Below are positions 1 to 11,245 of a stretch of 39,553 nt of DNA, piece by piece. Below the pieces are notes generated by a model. The model had not been told where the DNA came from and searched no databases. It saw only the letters and a list, made by a program, of their open reading frames with translations. Source of the DNA: Acinetobacter brisouisimilis (lineage in GTDB: Bacteria > Pseudomonadota > Gammaproteobacteria > Pseudomonadales > Moraxellaceae); the NCBI RefSeq assembly GCF_000368265.1, contig NZ_KB851212.1, positions 40,007 to 79,559 of the forward strand, written 5' to 3'. The position numbers were made by a program, and so were the translations under genes. How positions within the stretch are numbered: the first letter of the stretch is position 1; the number at the start of each line of letters is the position of its first letter.

Positions 1-83
1 TCAATCAACCTAAAATCTAACTTATCAAGCTAAATCCTTGTTAATCAACAAGTTTTTATCTGCATCACCGCCGATGGATACGC

Positions 84-111
84 ATTATAGACCATTCATA
101 ACCGCTTGCAA
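84..111 (-). promoter_or_regulatory. Strong sigma-70 promoter reading off the left edge, probably a stable-RNA promoter
   Basis: On the minus strand TTGCAA (106-111), a 16-base spacer and a perfect TATAAT (84-89) are visible. Upstream of the -35 (about 112-150 on the plus strand) lie A/T tracts resembling an UP element. The following 80 bases have no start codon with a good ribosome binding site, and hold a small inverted repeat, CTTGTT/AACAAG, at 37-52. The layout resembles an rRNA or tRNA operon promoter and its leader. The transcribed gene lies outside the window, so its identity is inferred only. Confidence 0.6.
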
Positions 112-193
112 GCTTTTTTTAGCATTTTTTGATTTAGGTGTGTGTTTTTTCATCTTTTTTGTGTTTTTTGCTGGTTTTATACGCATTTTTGCA

Positions 194-226
194 TAAAAAA
201 AGGCAATCTTTTGCAGATTGCCTTTT
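194..226 (-). terminator. Rho-independent terminator of tyrS
   Basis: A 10-bp stem (200-209 with 215-224, five-base loop) is followed on the minus strand by a run of Ts (193-201 read in reverse). It lies 24 bases beyond the tyrS stop codon and separates tyrS from the leftward promoter at 84-111. Confidence 0.9.
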
Positions 227-249
227 AAAATTTTTATTTATTTCGAGGT

Positions 250-1464
250 TTAATCCGTAAAAGTGACCTGAGCAATGGCTTTTTTGCCTGCTTGAACGAT
301 GATCGTGGTATTTTCTTTTACAGAATAACCTGCATCAACGACATTCCAGTCCACTTTTACCGCGCCGCGTGCGACAGCATCTTTTGCGGCAGCGGCATTT
401 TTAGTTAGGCCAGCAGCACGAACAATAGAAGCAATAAATAGTTCACCACCAAATTCACCACGTGAAATCGTCACTTCAGGCGTACCTTCAGGCAATTCAC
501 CTTCCGTGATGATGTTACCTGCACCTTTATGGGCATTGGCAGCAGCCTCAGCGCCATGGAAACGCTCAACCAGTTCAAGTGCAAGGATTTTCTTGACTTC
601 TTGCGGGTTACGCCCTTCTTCAATTTCTTTAAGTAGGGTTTTGATTTCTTCTAAAGATTTGAAGCTGAGCAAGTCAAAATAACGTTCAATCAGGGAGTCT
701 GGCATTGAAAGTACTTTTTGGTACATCGCGCCTGGTGCATCAAATACGCCAATATAGTTACCGAGAGATTTCGACATTTTATTGACGCCATCCAGACCTT
801 CCAGGATTGGCACAGTAATACAGACTTGTGGTTCTTGATCATAACGACCTTGTAAAGTGCGTCCCATGAGCAAGTTAAAGGTTTGATCCGTACCACCCAA
901 TTCAACGTCTGCATGTAGAGCAACCGAGTCATAGCCTTGTACTAGTGGATACAAGAATTCATGAATCGCGATCGGTTGCTGGTTGTTGTAACGCTTGGTG
1001 AAATCATCACGCTCAAGCATACGTGCTACTGTTTGCTGTGAAGCCAATTGAATCAGGTCAGCCGCAGTCTTGGTTGCAAACCATTCTGAGTTAAACACCA
1101 CTTTGGTTTTGTTTGGATTAAGGATTTTAAAAACCTGTTCCTGATAAGTTTTGGCGTTTTCTAGTACTTGTTCACGTGACAATGGTGGACGCGTTGCGCT
1201 TTTTCCTGTCGGGTCACCGATCATCGCGGTATAGTCACCAATCAAGAAATAAACTTCATGCCCTAAATCTTGGAATGTTTTTAATTTGTTGATTAAAACA
1301 GTATGCCCAAGGTGCAAATCTGGTGCAGTTGGGTCAAAGCCTGCTTTGATTTTAAGTGGGCGGTTCTGTTTAAGCTTCTTTAACAAGTCTTCTTCAGAGA
1401 TAATTTCATGCGTGCCACGTTGGATCAGGGCAAGCTGTTCTTCAGCAGGTAAGAAATTTGACAT
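250..1464 (-). CDS. tyrS: Tyrosyl-tRNA synthetase
   Basis: This cytoplasmic class I aminoacyl-tRNA synthetase activates tyrosine with ATP and transfers it to tRNA-Tyr. The 404-residue product has the class I signatures HLGH (about residues 51-54) and KMSKS (229-233). A C-terminal S4-like RNA-binding region follows from about residue 335. The start at 1464 gives [10 protein letters not shown], the usual N terminus; an in-frame ATG six codons upstream would add a short unconserved extension. The gene is divergent from anmK across about 80 bases and is followed by its own terminator, so it is probably monocistronic. The length and KMSKS context fit the TyrRS subtype common in Acinetobacter and Pseudomonas (TyrRZ/TyrZ-like) rather than E. 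coli TyrS; that subtype call is an inference. Confidence 0.97.
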   Translation of the reverse strand: MSNFLPAEEQLALIQRGTHEIISEEDLLKKLKQNRPLKIKAGFDPTAPDLHLGHTVLINKLKTFQDLGHEVYFLIGDYTAMIGDPTGKSATRPPLSREQVLENAKTYQEQVFKILNPNKTKVVFNSEWFATKTAADLIQLASQQTVARMLERDDFTKRYNNQQPIAIHEFLYPLVQGYDSVALHADVELGGTDQTFNLLMGRTLQGRYDQEPQVCITVPILEGLDGVNKMSKSLGNYIGVFDAPGAMYQKVLSMPDSLIERYFDLLSFKSLEEIKTLLKEIEEGRNPQEVKKILALELVERFHGAEAAANAHKGAGNIITEGELPEGTPEVTISRGEFGGELFIASIVRAAGLTKNAAAAKDAVARGAVKVDWNVVDAGYSVKENTTIIVQAGKKAIAQVTFTD

Positions 1465-1543
1465 CACAAAATCCAAACACATCAGTTATTCAATTTGTGC
1501 GATATACTAACACTTTTTCAGCATATTGCAGGCTTTGTTGCTC

Positions 1544-2671
1544 ATGTCAGACATCTATATTGGAGTGATGACGGGAACAAGTATGGACGGTGTCGACATC
1601 GTAGCCGCCTCATTTGACCCATTACAACTTCATGCAACACTTACTGTGCCCTTTGATCCTGACTTACAGGATCAGCTCATGGCACTGACGTTACCTGACG
1701 ACAATGAAATTGATCGGATGGGTAAGGCTGATGTTGCACTTGCCAGCATGATTGGACATGGCATTAACCAACTGATTGAAAAAAATCAGATCGATCGCAG
1801 TAAAATCAAAGCGATTGGCTCACATGGACAAACCATTCGTCATCGTCCCGAACATGGTTTTACCTTACAGATTGGCGATCCCAATATTATTACCGAACTC
1901 ACCCAGATTCCTGTGGTTTCAGATTTTCGCCGCCGCGATATGGCAGCAGGTGGACAAGGTGCGCCTTTGGTTCCCGCATTTCATCAGGCACTGTTTCAAC
2001 ATGCCGCGATTGATCGGGTGATTTTAAATTTAGGCGGTATTGCCAATGTCAGTATTTTACCTGCCAATCAACCTGAAAAGGTCTATGGTTTCGATACGGG
2101 CCCTGCCAACATTTTAATGGATGCATGGTGCGAGCGTTATACAGGACATCCTTATGATGATAATGGTGACTGGGCAGCCTACGGCACACCTATCCGTTCT
2201 TTGATGGATCGGCTCTATGCACATGAGTTTTTCTCTAAAGAGCCACCAAAAAGCACAGGACGTGAAGACTTCAACCTCGAGTGGCTGGATCAACAGCTCA
2301 GCGATTGGCGTAACGACATTTTGTATAATGAACTTGAAGATACCCCTGAAAATATTCAGGCGACTTTAGCTAAACTGACTGTGCGTGCCATTCAAAAAGC
2401 CATTTACCGTTCAGGGCTCGAAAATGGCGAAGTCTATGTCTGTGGTGGCGGTGCTTATAATTCACATATTTTAGAGCAATTGCGCTGGCGTTTACGCAAA
2501 CATCATTGGGCAGTACAAACCACCGATGTACTCGGTTTATCACCGACGTGGGTTGAAGCCACGGCATTTGCTTGGTTAGCCATGCGTTTTGTGAAACAGC
2601 TCAGTGGCAACTTGCCTGCGGTCACAGGCGCGCGCGGTCTGCGTATTTTAGGTAGCATTACCGCAGTTTAA
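1544..2671 (+). CDS. anmK: Anhydro-N-acetylmuramic acid kinase
   Basis: AnmK phosphorylates and opens 1,6-anhydro-MurNAc to MurNAc-6-phosphate, a cytoplasmic step in re-using cell-wall sugars. The product has 375 residues, the normal family length. Residues near the N terminus read GVMTGTSMDGVD, the nucleotide-binding GTSxDG signature, and FDTGPANILMD and VCGGGAYN occur later as expected for this ASKHA-fold kinase. The ATG at 1544 (MSDIYIGVMTG) matches the family start; a TTG six codons upstream is unlikely. A TATACT hexamer at 1503-1508 could be its -10 box, but I see no good -35. mpl (25.5 kb) and an MltB-type enzyme (30.4 kb) serve the same recycling process but are not in one operon with it. 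Confidence 0.95.
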   Translation: MSDIYIGVMTGTSMDGVDIVAASFDPLQLHATLTVPFDPDLQDQLMALTLPDDNEIDRMGKADVALASMIGHGINQLIEKNQIDRSKIKAIGSHGQTIRHRPEHGFTLQIGDPNIITELTQIPVVSDFRRRDMAAGGQGAPLVPAFHQALFQHAAIDRVILNLGGIANVSILPANQPEKVYGFDTGPANILMDAWCERYTGHPYDDNGDWAAYGTPIRSLMDRLYAHEFFSKEPPKSTGREDFNLEWLDQQLSDWRNDILYNELEDTPENIQATLAKLTVRAIQKAIYRSGLENGEVYVCGGGAYNSHILEQLRWRLRKHHWAVQTTDVLGLSPTWVEATAFAWLAMRFVKQLSGNLPAVTGARGLRILGSITAV

Positions 2672-2769
2672 ATACCAGACTTCTTTCATAATTGCTTACA
2701 CCCTCTTTATTTTTCTCCCATAGGGAGAAATAAAAAGGATTTATGAAACAAGTCTACTATTGAAGACAT

Positions 2770-2808
2770 AAAAAAGCCCTGCTCATCAATTATGGCAGGG
2801 CTTTTTTT
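2770..2808. terminator. Bidirectional terminator between anmK and erpA
   Basis: A 13-bp stem (AAAAAAGCCCTGC at 2770-2782 with its complement at 2795-2807) closes a 12-base loop. It carries A and T runs on both sides, so it can end transcription of both convergent genes. Confidence 0.9.
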
Positions 2809-2817
2809 ATGTGCGAA

Positions 2818-3153
2818 TCAAATCGAGAATGATGAACCACAACCACAGGTTGTTGTTGCATTTGGGTTCTGCACAATAAAACGCGAACCTTCCAGACCTT
2901 CCACATAGTCAACCACTGAGCCGACTAAATATTGATAACTCAAAGAATCGACCAACATTTTGACATCGCCATTTTCAAAAGCAGCATCATCTTCATTGGC
3001 ATTTTCAGCAAAGTTAAAGCCGTAAGAAAAACCAGAACAGCCACCACCAGTCACATACACACGCAACATCAACTCTTGGTTGCCTTCACTGTCACGAAGT
3101 TGGCGGACTTTGTTCGCGGCATTATCTGTAAGCACTAAAGCTTGAGTACTCAT
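2818..3153 (-). CDS. erpA: Iron-sulfur cluster insertion protein ErpA (A-type carrier)
   Basis: ErpA is a cytoplasmic A-type carrier that delivers Fe-S clusters to apo-enzymes, including those of isoprenoid synthesis and respiration. The 111-residue product has the three invariant cysteines: C39 in [10 protein letters not shown], and C103 and C105 in the C-terminal CGCGSSF motif. The start at 3153 is chosen because GAGGA lies nine bases upstream of it, whereas the ATG three codons earlier would directly abut that ribosome binding site. It is divergent from yheS and convergent with anmK. IscA/SufA paralogues share the fold, but the C-terminal sequence fits ErpA best. Confidence 0.94.
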   Translation of the reverse strand: MSTQALVLTDNAANKVRQLRDSEGNQELMLRVYVTGGGCSGFSYGFNFAENANEDDAAFENGDVKMLVDSLSYQYLVGSVVDYVEGLEGSRFIVQNPNATTTCGCGSSFSI

Positions 3154-3203
3154 CGTGGGCATTCCTCACATCAATTTCGTTTTGTCTGAAGACAATTTGC
3201 GCA

Positions 3204-3212
3204 ATCATAGCA
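3204..3212 (-). promoter_or_regulatory. Possible extended -10 promoter of erpA
   Basis: The minus strand reads TGCTATGAT, an extended -10 (TGn followed by TATGAT), about 50 bases upstream of the erpA start. No convincing -35 is visible, which is tolerable for an extended -10 promoter. No Fe-S regulator site was recognised. Confidence 0.4.
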
Positions 3213-3340
3213 TATTCAAAATGGGGCTGCTGTCGGAAAAATTCAATTCCTAGCAATTTACTCAATTTTAACATGGCAATTTGGTTTTATCAGGATTACT
3301 GATTAGAATAAGCACAAATTGCTACCCAGTTAAAACTTTT

Positions 3341-5275
3341 ATGATTCAACTTGACCAACTCAGCTTACGTCGCGGTGGACGCGTATTATTTCAAAAAGCC
3401 TCGATGCAACTGCATCCCGGTTGGAAAATAGGTTTAACTGGGGTCAATGGCGCAGGGAAATCAACTCTCTTTTCAGCGTTACTCGGTGGTATGGAATCAG
3501 ATGGTGGTTCTTTAACTCGTCCAAATGTCTGGACTGTGGCACATATGGCACAGGAAATTGAAGCACTGGACATGAAAGCGATTGATTTCGTGCTTTCAGG
3601 CGATGAAGAATACTGGGACATTCAAAACAAACTCGACCATCCTGATCAGCTCAGTAACGATGATCTGGCTCATCTATATGGCCGTTTTGATGAAATTAAC
3701 GGTTATTCTGCACCCGCCAAAGCCTCTCAACTGATGGCGGGTTTGGGCTTTTTTGAACATCAGTCCGAGCTGAGTGTGGCAAGTTTCTCAGGTGGATGGC
3801 GGATGCGCTTAAATCTGGCACGTACCCTGATGAGCCGTTCTGATTTGCTACTCCTAGACGAACCAACCAACCACTTGGATCTAGATGCAATTTTATGGCT
3901 GGAAGAATGGCTCAAAGCCTATGCAGGTACTTTGGTGCTGATTTCGCATGACCGCGATTTCCTCGATGCCATTACCGATCATATTTTGCATATCGAAAAT
4001 CAGGAACTGACTCTATATACAGGTAACTACTCGACCTTTGAGCGTACCCGTAGCGAACGCCTTGCCCAACAACAACAGGCTTACGAAAAACAACTCGAAA
4101 CTCGTGCACATTTGCAAAAATATATTGACCGTTTTAAAGCACAAGCTACGAAAGCCAAACAAGCACAAAGCCGTATCAAACAACTGGAACGCATGCAGGA
4201 ACTTTCTGCCGCGCATGTGGATACCCCATTTACCTTCAGTTTCCGTGAACCGACCAAGATGAGTTCACCGTTACTGGAACTGGAGCATGCAGATATTGGC
4301 TATGGCGACAAACTGATTGTAACCAATGTCAATTTACAGATTACCCCAACCAGTCGCATTGGTTTATTGGGGATGAATGGTGCAGGTAAATCAACACTGA
4401 TTAAGTCTCTAGTTGGTGATTTGCCATTATTGCGTGGTCATCGTAAAGCTTCGGAATTACTCAATATTGGCTACTTTGCCCAGCACCAGATGGATGCTTT
4501 AGATGGTAATGCCAGCCCGATGCTGCAACTCGCGCGTATCGCCGATCCTAAAATCAGCGAAGCGACTTTGCGTTCATTTTTAGGCAGTTTCGGCTTTAGT
4601 GGTGAACGTATGGATACGCCTTCCGAAAGTTTTTCGGGTGGTGAGCGTGCACGCCTAGCCTTGGCGCTGATCGTCTGGAAACGCCCAAATGTGTTGATTC
4701 TGGATGAGCCAACCAACCATTTAGATTTGGATATGCGTCATGCCTTAACTATGGCTTTGCAAGACTTTGAAGGTGCTGTGGTACTGGTATCGCATGAACG
4801 CCAACTGATTGCGAGTGTCTGTGATGAGCTGATTCTGGTTCATGCGGGACGCAGCACAGAGTTTGAAGGTGATTTGGCTGCTTATGCTGACTGGTTACGT
4901 CAAGCCCGACTGGACATCATGAAAAATGGGCAACACCTAAGCGCACCTGTTCAGTCTTTAGTGGAAGACAAGCCTGCAATTTCAAAAACAGATAAAGAAG
5001 CACAGCGCAAAGAAACTGCTCGCCGCCGCGATCTGACCCGCCCGATTCGTAAAAATATCGAAAATGCTGAAGCTAAAGTTGAAAAATTGCAGCCTCGTTT
5101 GGCGATTATTGAAGAAAAATTGGCTGATTCGAGTCTTTATGATACCCATCGTAAAGATGATTTACTCAAACTGATGAATGAGCAAACTGACCTCAAACAG
5201 CAACTTGAACAAGCGGAAGAACAAATACTTGAGTTGATGATGGAACTCGAAGAAATAGAAAGTTCATTTGAATGA
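3341..5275 (+). CDS. yheS: ABC-F family ATPase YheS (ribosome-associated)
   Basis: This soluble ABC-F protein has two ABC ATPase domains and no membrane domain; the family acts on the ribosome to relieve stalled or non-productive states. The 644-residue product has Walker A motifs at 34-42 (GVNGAGKST) and 344-352 (GMNGAGKST). Both ABC signatures are present (FSGGWRMRLNLA and FSGGERARLALA), as are both Walker B/DEPTNHLDLD segments. Between the domains is the Q/K-rich linker (P-site tRNA interaction motif) with YIDRFKAQATKAKQAQSRIK. A charged coiled-coil tail occupies about residues 540-644. The ATG at 3341 (MIQLDQLSLRRGG) matches YheS starts; upstream in-frame codons are not conserved. Uup and EttA are the alternatives, but linker and C-terminal sequence resemble E. 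coli YheS throughout. Confidence 0.93.
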   Translation: MIQLDQLSLRRGGRVLFQKASMQLHPGWKIGLTGVNGAGKSTLFSALLGGMESDGGSLTRPNVWTVAHMAQEIEALDMKAIDFVLSGDEEYWDIQNKLDHPDQLSNDDLAHLYGRFDEINGYSAPAKASQLMAGLGFFEHQSELSVASFSGGWRMRLNLARTLMSRSDLLLLDEPTNHLDLDAILWLEEWLKAYAGTLVLISHDRDFLDAITDHILHIENQELTLYTGNYSTFERTRSERLAQQQQAYEKQLETRAHLQKYIDRFKAQATKAKQAQSRIKQLERMQELSAAHVDTPFTFSFREPTKMSSPLLELEHADIGYGDKLIVTNVNLQITPTSRIGLLGMNGAGKSTLIKSLVGDLPLLRGHRKASELLNIGYFAQHQMDALDGNASPMLQLARIADPKISEATLRSFLGSFGFSGERMDTPSESFSGGERARLALALIVWKRPNVLILDEPTNHLDLDMRHALTMALQDFEGAVVLVSHERQLIASVCDELILVHAGRSTEFEGDLAAYADWLRQARLDIMKNGQHLSAPVQSLVEDKPAISKTDKEAQRKETARRRDLTRPIRKNIENAEAKVEKLQPRLAIIEEKLADSSLYDTHRKDDLLKLMNEQTDLKQQLEQAEEQILELMMELEEIESSFE

Positions 5276-5289
5276 AGGTTAATCAAATA

Positions 5290-5323
5290 CAAAGCCCGGT
5301 CTTAGGACTGAGCTTTGATTTTT
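5290..5323 (+). terminator. Terminator of yheS
   Basis: CAAAGC at 5290-5295 pairs with GCTTTG at 5312-5317, and the inner CGGTC/GACTG stem closes a TTAG loop with one internal mismatch. ATTTTTC follows. It lies 14 bases after the yheS stop. Confidence 0.75.
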
Positions 5324-5329
5324 CTGTCG

Positions 5330-5784
5330 CATACTTCACATGAACAGCAGCATGATGTGAACTTGCTTTTTTGTGATCACAATCGTTTAATTAAGCCAGC
5401 GATGATTACCATCAGTTGTTGGTTGATTTGAATAGCTGCAGGTCAATAAAAATGTAATTTAGCGACATTTATTGATTGTATTCACAAACCAATATGCAGT
5501 GAAATATAAGAAGGAAATTAAAAAATACCTTCTAATACGTTGATCTTCAATCAAATACAGTCTAAATTCTAGTCAGTATAATATATGATATTGTGAATTA
5601 TCACTGTTGATAACTGAGGGGAAATCGTCAATAACTGTGGATAAGTTTTGAGTTATCCATAATTCATAGAGCAGGTTACTCAGTCAAATTTAGAACATTT
5701 CTAGTTTTACTGTGTGCAATATCCAAATCATAAGTTTATTTATGCTTATAAACCATAAACATAATACCTTGGACTCAGCTTATA
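5330..5784. other. AT-rich intergenic region with a small group of DnaA-box sequences
   Basis: No coding sequence or RNA gene was recognised in this 455-base stretch. It contains one perfect DnaA box, TGTGGATAA (5636-5644), and two one-mismatch boxes, TGTTGATAA (5605-5613) and TTATCCATA (5653-5661), within 57 bases. A TATAAT at about 5577-5582 could be a -10 box for the downstream DedA gene, but has no good -35. Confidence 0.6.
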
Positions 5785-6333
5785 ATGCACTTTTTTGATT
5801 TCCTATTCAGCCTTGAGCAAGCTCTACCAGCACTATTGCAAGAATATGGCCTATGGCTTTATGTAATTATTTTTCTTATTATTTTGTTTGAAACAGGCTG
5901 TATCTTCATGGCATTTTTGCCAGGAGATAGTCTACTGATCAGTATTGGTGCGCTTTGTGCTACGGTGGGCAGTGAACACCTCGTTTATATGATTCTGGTG
6001 CTGTTTTTTTCTACGACATTGGGCTACATCATTAATTACTATACTGGGCTATATTTTAGTTCACGTATTTTAAATTGCCGCTTTTGTTATGTAAAACAAG
6101 AGTATCTCACCAAAACCGATCTATTTTTTCGACGCCATGGCGGCAAAACTATTGTGATGGCTCGGTTCGTTCCATTTGTACGTTCATTTGCACCCTTTGC
6201 AGCTGGCTCAAGTGGCATGCCCTATACTGCATTTATGATCTACAATCTTTTAGGTGCTTTTCTCTGGGTCAGTTTGCTGTTATCTGCAGGCTATTTAGGC
6301 GGAGCGACCTTTTTATGGATATTACCCGAATAA
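5785..6333 (+). CDS. DedA family membrane protein, short form
   Basis: DedA (SNARE-associated/VTT domain) proteins are inner-membrane proteins; several members translocate undecaprenyl phosphate or help keep the proton motive force. The 182-residue product shows the membrane re-entrant signature ETGCIFMAFLPGDSLL (about residues 36-51) with its conserved E and PGD. The second hairpin, RFVPFVRSFAPFAAGSSGM, carries the conserved arginines. Typical bacterial members are about 200-220 residues and end with one more hydrophobic helix and a basic tail. This one stops at LGGATFLWILPE, so the last helix appears shortened or missing. No clear Shine-Dalgarno sequence precedes the ATG. It is convergent with gyrB and shares its terminator. 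Confidence 0.88.
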   Translation: MHFFDFLFSLEQALPALLQEYGLWLYVIIFLIILFETGCIFMAFLPGDSLLISIGALCATVGSEHLVYMILVLFFSTTLGYIINYYTGLYFSSRILNCRFCYVKQEYLTKTDLFFRRHGGKTIVMARFVPFVRSFAPFAAGSSGMPYTAFMIYNLLGAFLWVSLLLSAGYLGGATFLWILPE

Positions 6334-6358
6334 AAAAGCATCCCGAAGGATGCTCTTT
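6332..6358. terminator. Terminator shared by gyrB and the DedA gene
   Basis: AGCATCC (6337-6343) pairs with GGATGCT (6348-6354) around a four-base loop. On the minus strand the loop reads TTCG and six Ts follow, making a strong gyrB terminator. The plus-strand tail is weaker (CTTTGTTT). Confidence 0.88.
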
Positions 6359-6376
6359 GTTTCAATACCAATTCAA

Positions 6377-8854
<2,478 letters not shown>

Positions 8855-9973
8855 CTAGTCATTGTGAACGGTTGATTCAGCATGCTGTTGATCAGCGTGA
8901 ATCCGATGAATCTCACCGTTGTCTACATTGAATAATTGATAAAAAATAGATAGATCATGTAAATGTTTTTGTACCAACTCATGATCCAAAGTTGTCAAAA
9001 AAACTTGACTACCCAGTTGGCTTAAACGTTCAAGTAAACGTCGTTGGGCAACATAATCGAGCTCTGCCGTCAAATCATCTAATAATACCACAGTTTCCTT
9101 ATTGCTCGCATGCAGCATTGCAATCTGTGACAGCTTTAGTGCCATGATCAGCAGTTTTTTCTGTCCCCGAGACAATACAGAATCGGCATCCCCCAGCGCT
9201 GTTTTTAAACGTAAATCTGCCCGATGTGGCCCATATTCGGTATAGCGTCGTTCTTTGTCTTTTTCATGCGCCAAAACCAGTTGTTGCAGCAAACCTTCTT
9301 TCTCATGAAAACCAGCACTGTATTCCAGACGGATCTCGACATCAGGTAAGAGGTACTGGATATTCTGCTGAAAAAAAGTATTCCAGCGTTGTACAATACT
9401 GGCACGTTGATGATGCAGAATTTCACCATATTCACTGAGCAGCCTGTTCCACGGCTCAAGATCCAGCAAGGTCAGTTGTCGCTGGGCTTTTAACAAACTA
9501 TTGCGCTGTTTTAAAGCTCGGGTATACGCCTGCCATGTTGTATAAAAATCAGGTTCCACGTGGAACATCAGCCAGTCCAACAACTGCCGTCTGGGCTTTG
9601 CCCCATGGTCAATAATATCGGTACTTTGTGGTTCGATCAGTTGAAGTGGCAATAATTTAGCGAGTTGCCCCTGAGTGGCAATGCTATCACCATTGACCTT
9701 AATTACTTGCTCACCTGAAGTCATTTTTTGAATGCCAATTTTATCTTGACCTGCTTGGGCAAAAATCAAGGCATGGCTTTGTTCATGCTGAATATAGTTT
9801 CTAGGAAGATGAGTTCGAAAGGAACGCCCTGTCGCAAGCAAATGAATCGCTTCTAAAACCGAGGTCTTACCTGAGCCATTCTTGCCATAAAAAACATTAA
9901 ATGGCTGCAAGCAAGGCAATGCAGCCATTTTAATGTTACGCACACGTTCGATACTTAAACGCGTAATATGCAT
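8855..9973 (-). CDS. recF: DNA replication and repair protein RecF
   Basis: RecF is a cytoplasmic SMC-like ATPase that works with RecO and RecR to load RecA onto gapped DNA and helps stalled forks restart. The 372-residue product has Walker A GKNGSGKT at 30-37, the signature [17 protein letters not shown] and Walker [13 protein letters not shown]. The start at 9973 ([15 protein letters not shown]) aligns with RecF N termini and lies 10 bases after the dnaN stop; a longer reading would overlap dnaN. The ribosome binding site is weak, suggesting translational coupling to dnaN. Codons around 9552-9567 double as a parS-like palindrome, listed separately. Confidence 0.97.
   Translation of the reverse strand: MHITRLSIERVRNIKMAALPCLQPFNVFYGKNGSGKTSVLEAIHLLATGRSFRTHLPRNYIQHEQSHALIFAQAGQDKIGIQKMTSGEQVIKVNGDSIATQGQLAKLLPLQLIEPQSTDIIDHGAKPRRQLLDWLMFHVEPDFYTTWQAYTRALKQRNSLLKAQRQLTLLDLEPWNRLLSEYGEILHHQRASIVQRWNTFFQQNIQYLLPDVEIRLEYSAGFHEKEGLLQQLVLAHEKDKERRYTEYGPHRADLRLKTALGDADSVLSRGQKKLLIMALKLSQIAMLHASNKETVVLLDDLTAELDYVAQRRLLERLSQLGSQVFLTTLDHELVQKHLHDLSIFYQLFNVDNGEIHRIHADQQHAESTVHND
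9552..9567. other. parS-like centromere site 1 (inside recF)
   Basis: The sequence GGTTCCACGTGGAACA contains a perfect 14-bp palindrome around CACGTG. It differs from the ParB-binding consensus TGTTNCACGTGNAACA only at the first base. It is embedded in recF, about 3.3 kb from oriC. Two similar sites occur at 19275 and 38590. Confidence 0.88.
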
Positions 9974-9983
9974 AAGCTTAGGA

Positions 9984-11132
9984 TTAGACACGCATTGGCA
10001 TGACCACATAAGTTTGGTCAGCATGAGTAGGATCTTGAACCAAAACAGATTGGTTCGCTTCAGTCATGGTCATGGTCACATCATCACCATCCAAGACACC
10101 TAACACATCCAGTAAATACTGCGCATTAAATGACATTTCCAACACCTCATCCGCATACTGAATCACCAAGTCTTCACTGGCTTCATCTTGTTCAGGGTTA
10201 TTGGCACGTAGTTGCAAGGTGTCAGTATAAAAGTTTAAGAATACACCACGTAATTTTTCATTACTTAAAATTGCTACACGCTGCAAAGACTGTTTAAACA
10301 CATCATGCGCAATCACAACATGTTTATCACCACCACGTGGAATCACACGACGATAGTCAGGGAATTTTCCATCGATTAATTTTGTCGTGAAACGTACAGT
10401 GACATTGCCCTGCTCTTTGTCACGGTTTGGCACCTGAATCGTCACGTTCAATAACTCACGACCAATCACCAGAGTTAAAGGTTGATCTTCAATCGTTAAT
10501 AAGCGTTGCAACTCACCGACTGCTTTACGTGGAACAATCGCCTGTAAAGGCTGAGCAGCAGTTGATGCTGCAGAGGTTTCACAAAATGCCAAACGGTGAC
10601 CATCGGTTGTGACTGCACGAAGTTGGTTTTGATCAATTTCCAGCAATGTTCCTGTCAAATAAAAACGAACATCCTGTACAGCCATTGCAAAAGACGTTTT
10701 TTCAAACAGACGTTTCAGTTCACGTTGAGTGACCTGAACTTGGGTACCCTGTGTGTTTTCAGTGTTCAATAACGGATAATCTTCTGCAGGTAATGTACCC
10801 AAAACAAAACGACTATTACCTGACTTTAAAATACAACGCTGGTCTTCGGTAATTTGTAAATCAATCAATGCTGCGCTTGGTAAAGATTTGCAGATATCCA
10901 TCAGTTTACGTGCAGGAACTGTCGTTTCACCTGCTTGTAAACATGCCCCTTCTGCAAACGACATACTTGCCACCAATTCAACTTCTAAATCCGACCCTGT
11001 AATGGTCAATGCTTGTGCAGAAGCTTGAATTTTGACATTAGATAAAATGTTTAAAGTATGTCGACGCTCTACCACCCCAACAACATGAGATAGCACATTT
11101 AACAGACTCTCTTTCGCGATTTTTAAACGCAC
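9984..11132 (-). CDS. dnaN: DNA polymerase III beta subunit (sliding clamp)
   Basis: DnaN forms the dimeric ring that tethers DNA polymerase III and other clamp-binding proteins to DNA. The 382-residue product has the three-domain clamp layout with characteristic segments [31 protein letters not shown] and [15 protein letters not shown], and ends in the typical VVMPMRV. The start is a GTG at 11132 ([11 protein letters not shown]): GAGGA lies seven bases upstream, and no in-frame ATG gives the conserved N terminus. It sits 113 bases downstream of dnaA, with a possible promoter of its own there, and is followed by recF after 10 bases. Confidence 0.97.
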   Translation of the reverse strand: MRLKIAKESLLNVLSHVVGVVERRHTLNILSNVKIQASAQALTITGSDLEVELVASMSFAEGACLQAGETTVPARKLMDICKSLPSAALIDLQITEDQRCILKSGNSRFVLGTLPAEDYPLLNTENTQGTQVQVTQRELKRLFEKTSFAMAVQDVRFYLTGTLLEIDQNQLRAVTTDGHRLAFCETSAASTAAQPLQAIVPRKAVGELQRLLTIEDQPLTLVIGRELLNVTIQVPNRDKEQGNVTVRFTTKLIDGKFPDYRRVIPRGGDKHVVIAHDVFKQSLQRVAILSNEKLRGVFLNFYTDTLQLRANNPEQDEASEDLVIQYADEVLEMSFNAQYLLDVLGVLDGDDVTMTMTEANQSVLVQDPTHADQTYVVMPMRV

Positions 11133-11176
11133 AATGCATTCCTCTAACAGGTATCTTTTTAGACAAATAGGGCTTG

Positions 11177-11220
11177 AGTCGAGTACTATGCGGCAGAAGT
11201 TGACACATTGCAACTCGACT
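11177..11220 (-). promoter_or_regulatory. Possible dnaN promoter bracketed by an inverted repeat
   Basis: On the minus strand TTGCAA (11208-11213), a 17-base spacer and CATAGT (11185-11190) form a moderate sigma-70 match. The eight-base arms AGTCGAGT (11177-11184) and ACTCGACT (11213-11220) are perfect inverted repeats that almost exactly flank the promoter. They could be an operator or a stem-loop in transcripts arriving from dnaA. No strong terminator follows dnaA, so dnaN is probably also cotranscribed. Confidence 0.4.
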
Positions 11221-11245
11221 TTTTCTCTTCAATAAACTTGGGATT

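Noticed and set aside
461..476. CACGTGAAAT half site in tyrS
   Set aside because: Only one arm matches ParB consensus, and the other is unrelated.
1167..1184. CACGTG palindrome in tyrS (TTGTTCACGTGACAA)
   Set aside because: Outer bases do not match the parS consensus (several mismatches per arm). It is probably just coding sequence.
2706..2733. A/T-rich hairpin between anmK and erpA (TTTCTCCC/GGGAGAAA)
   Set aside because: It has no T tract on either strand at the right place and a better terminator lies just downstream. It may be chance or an mRNA-end stabiliser, but nothing further supports it.
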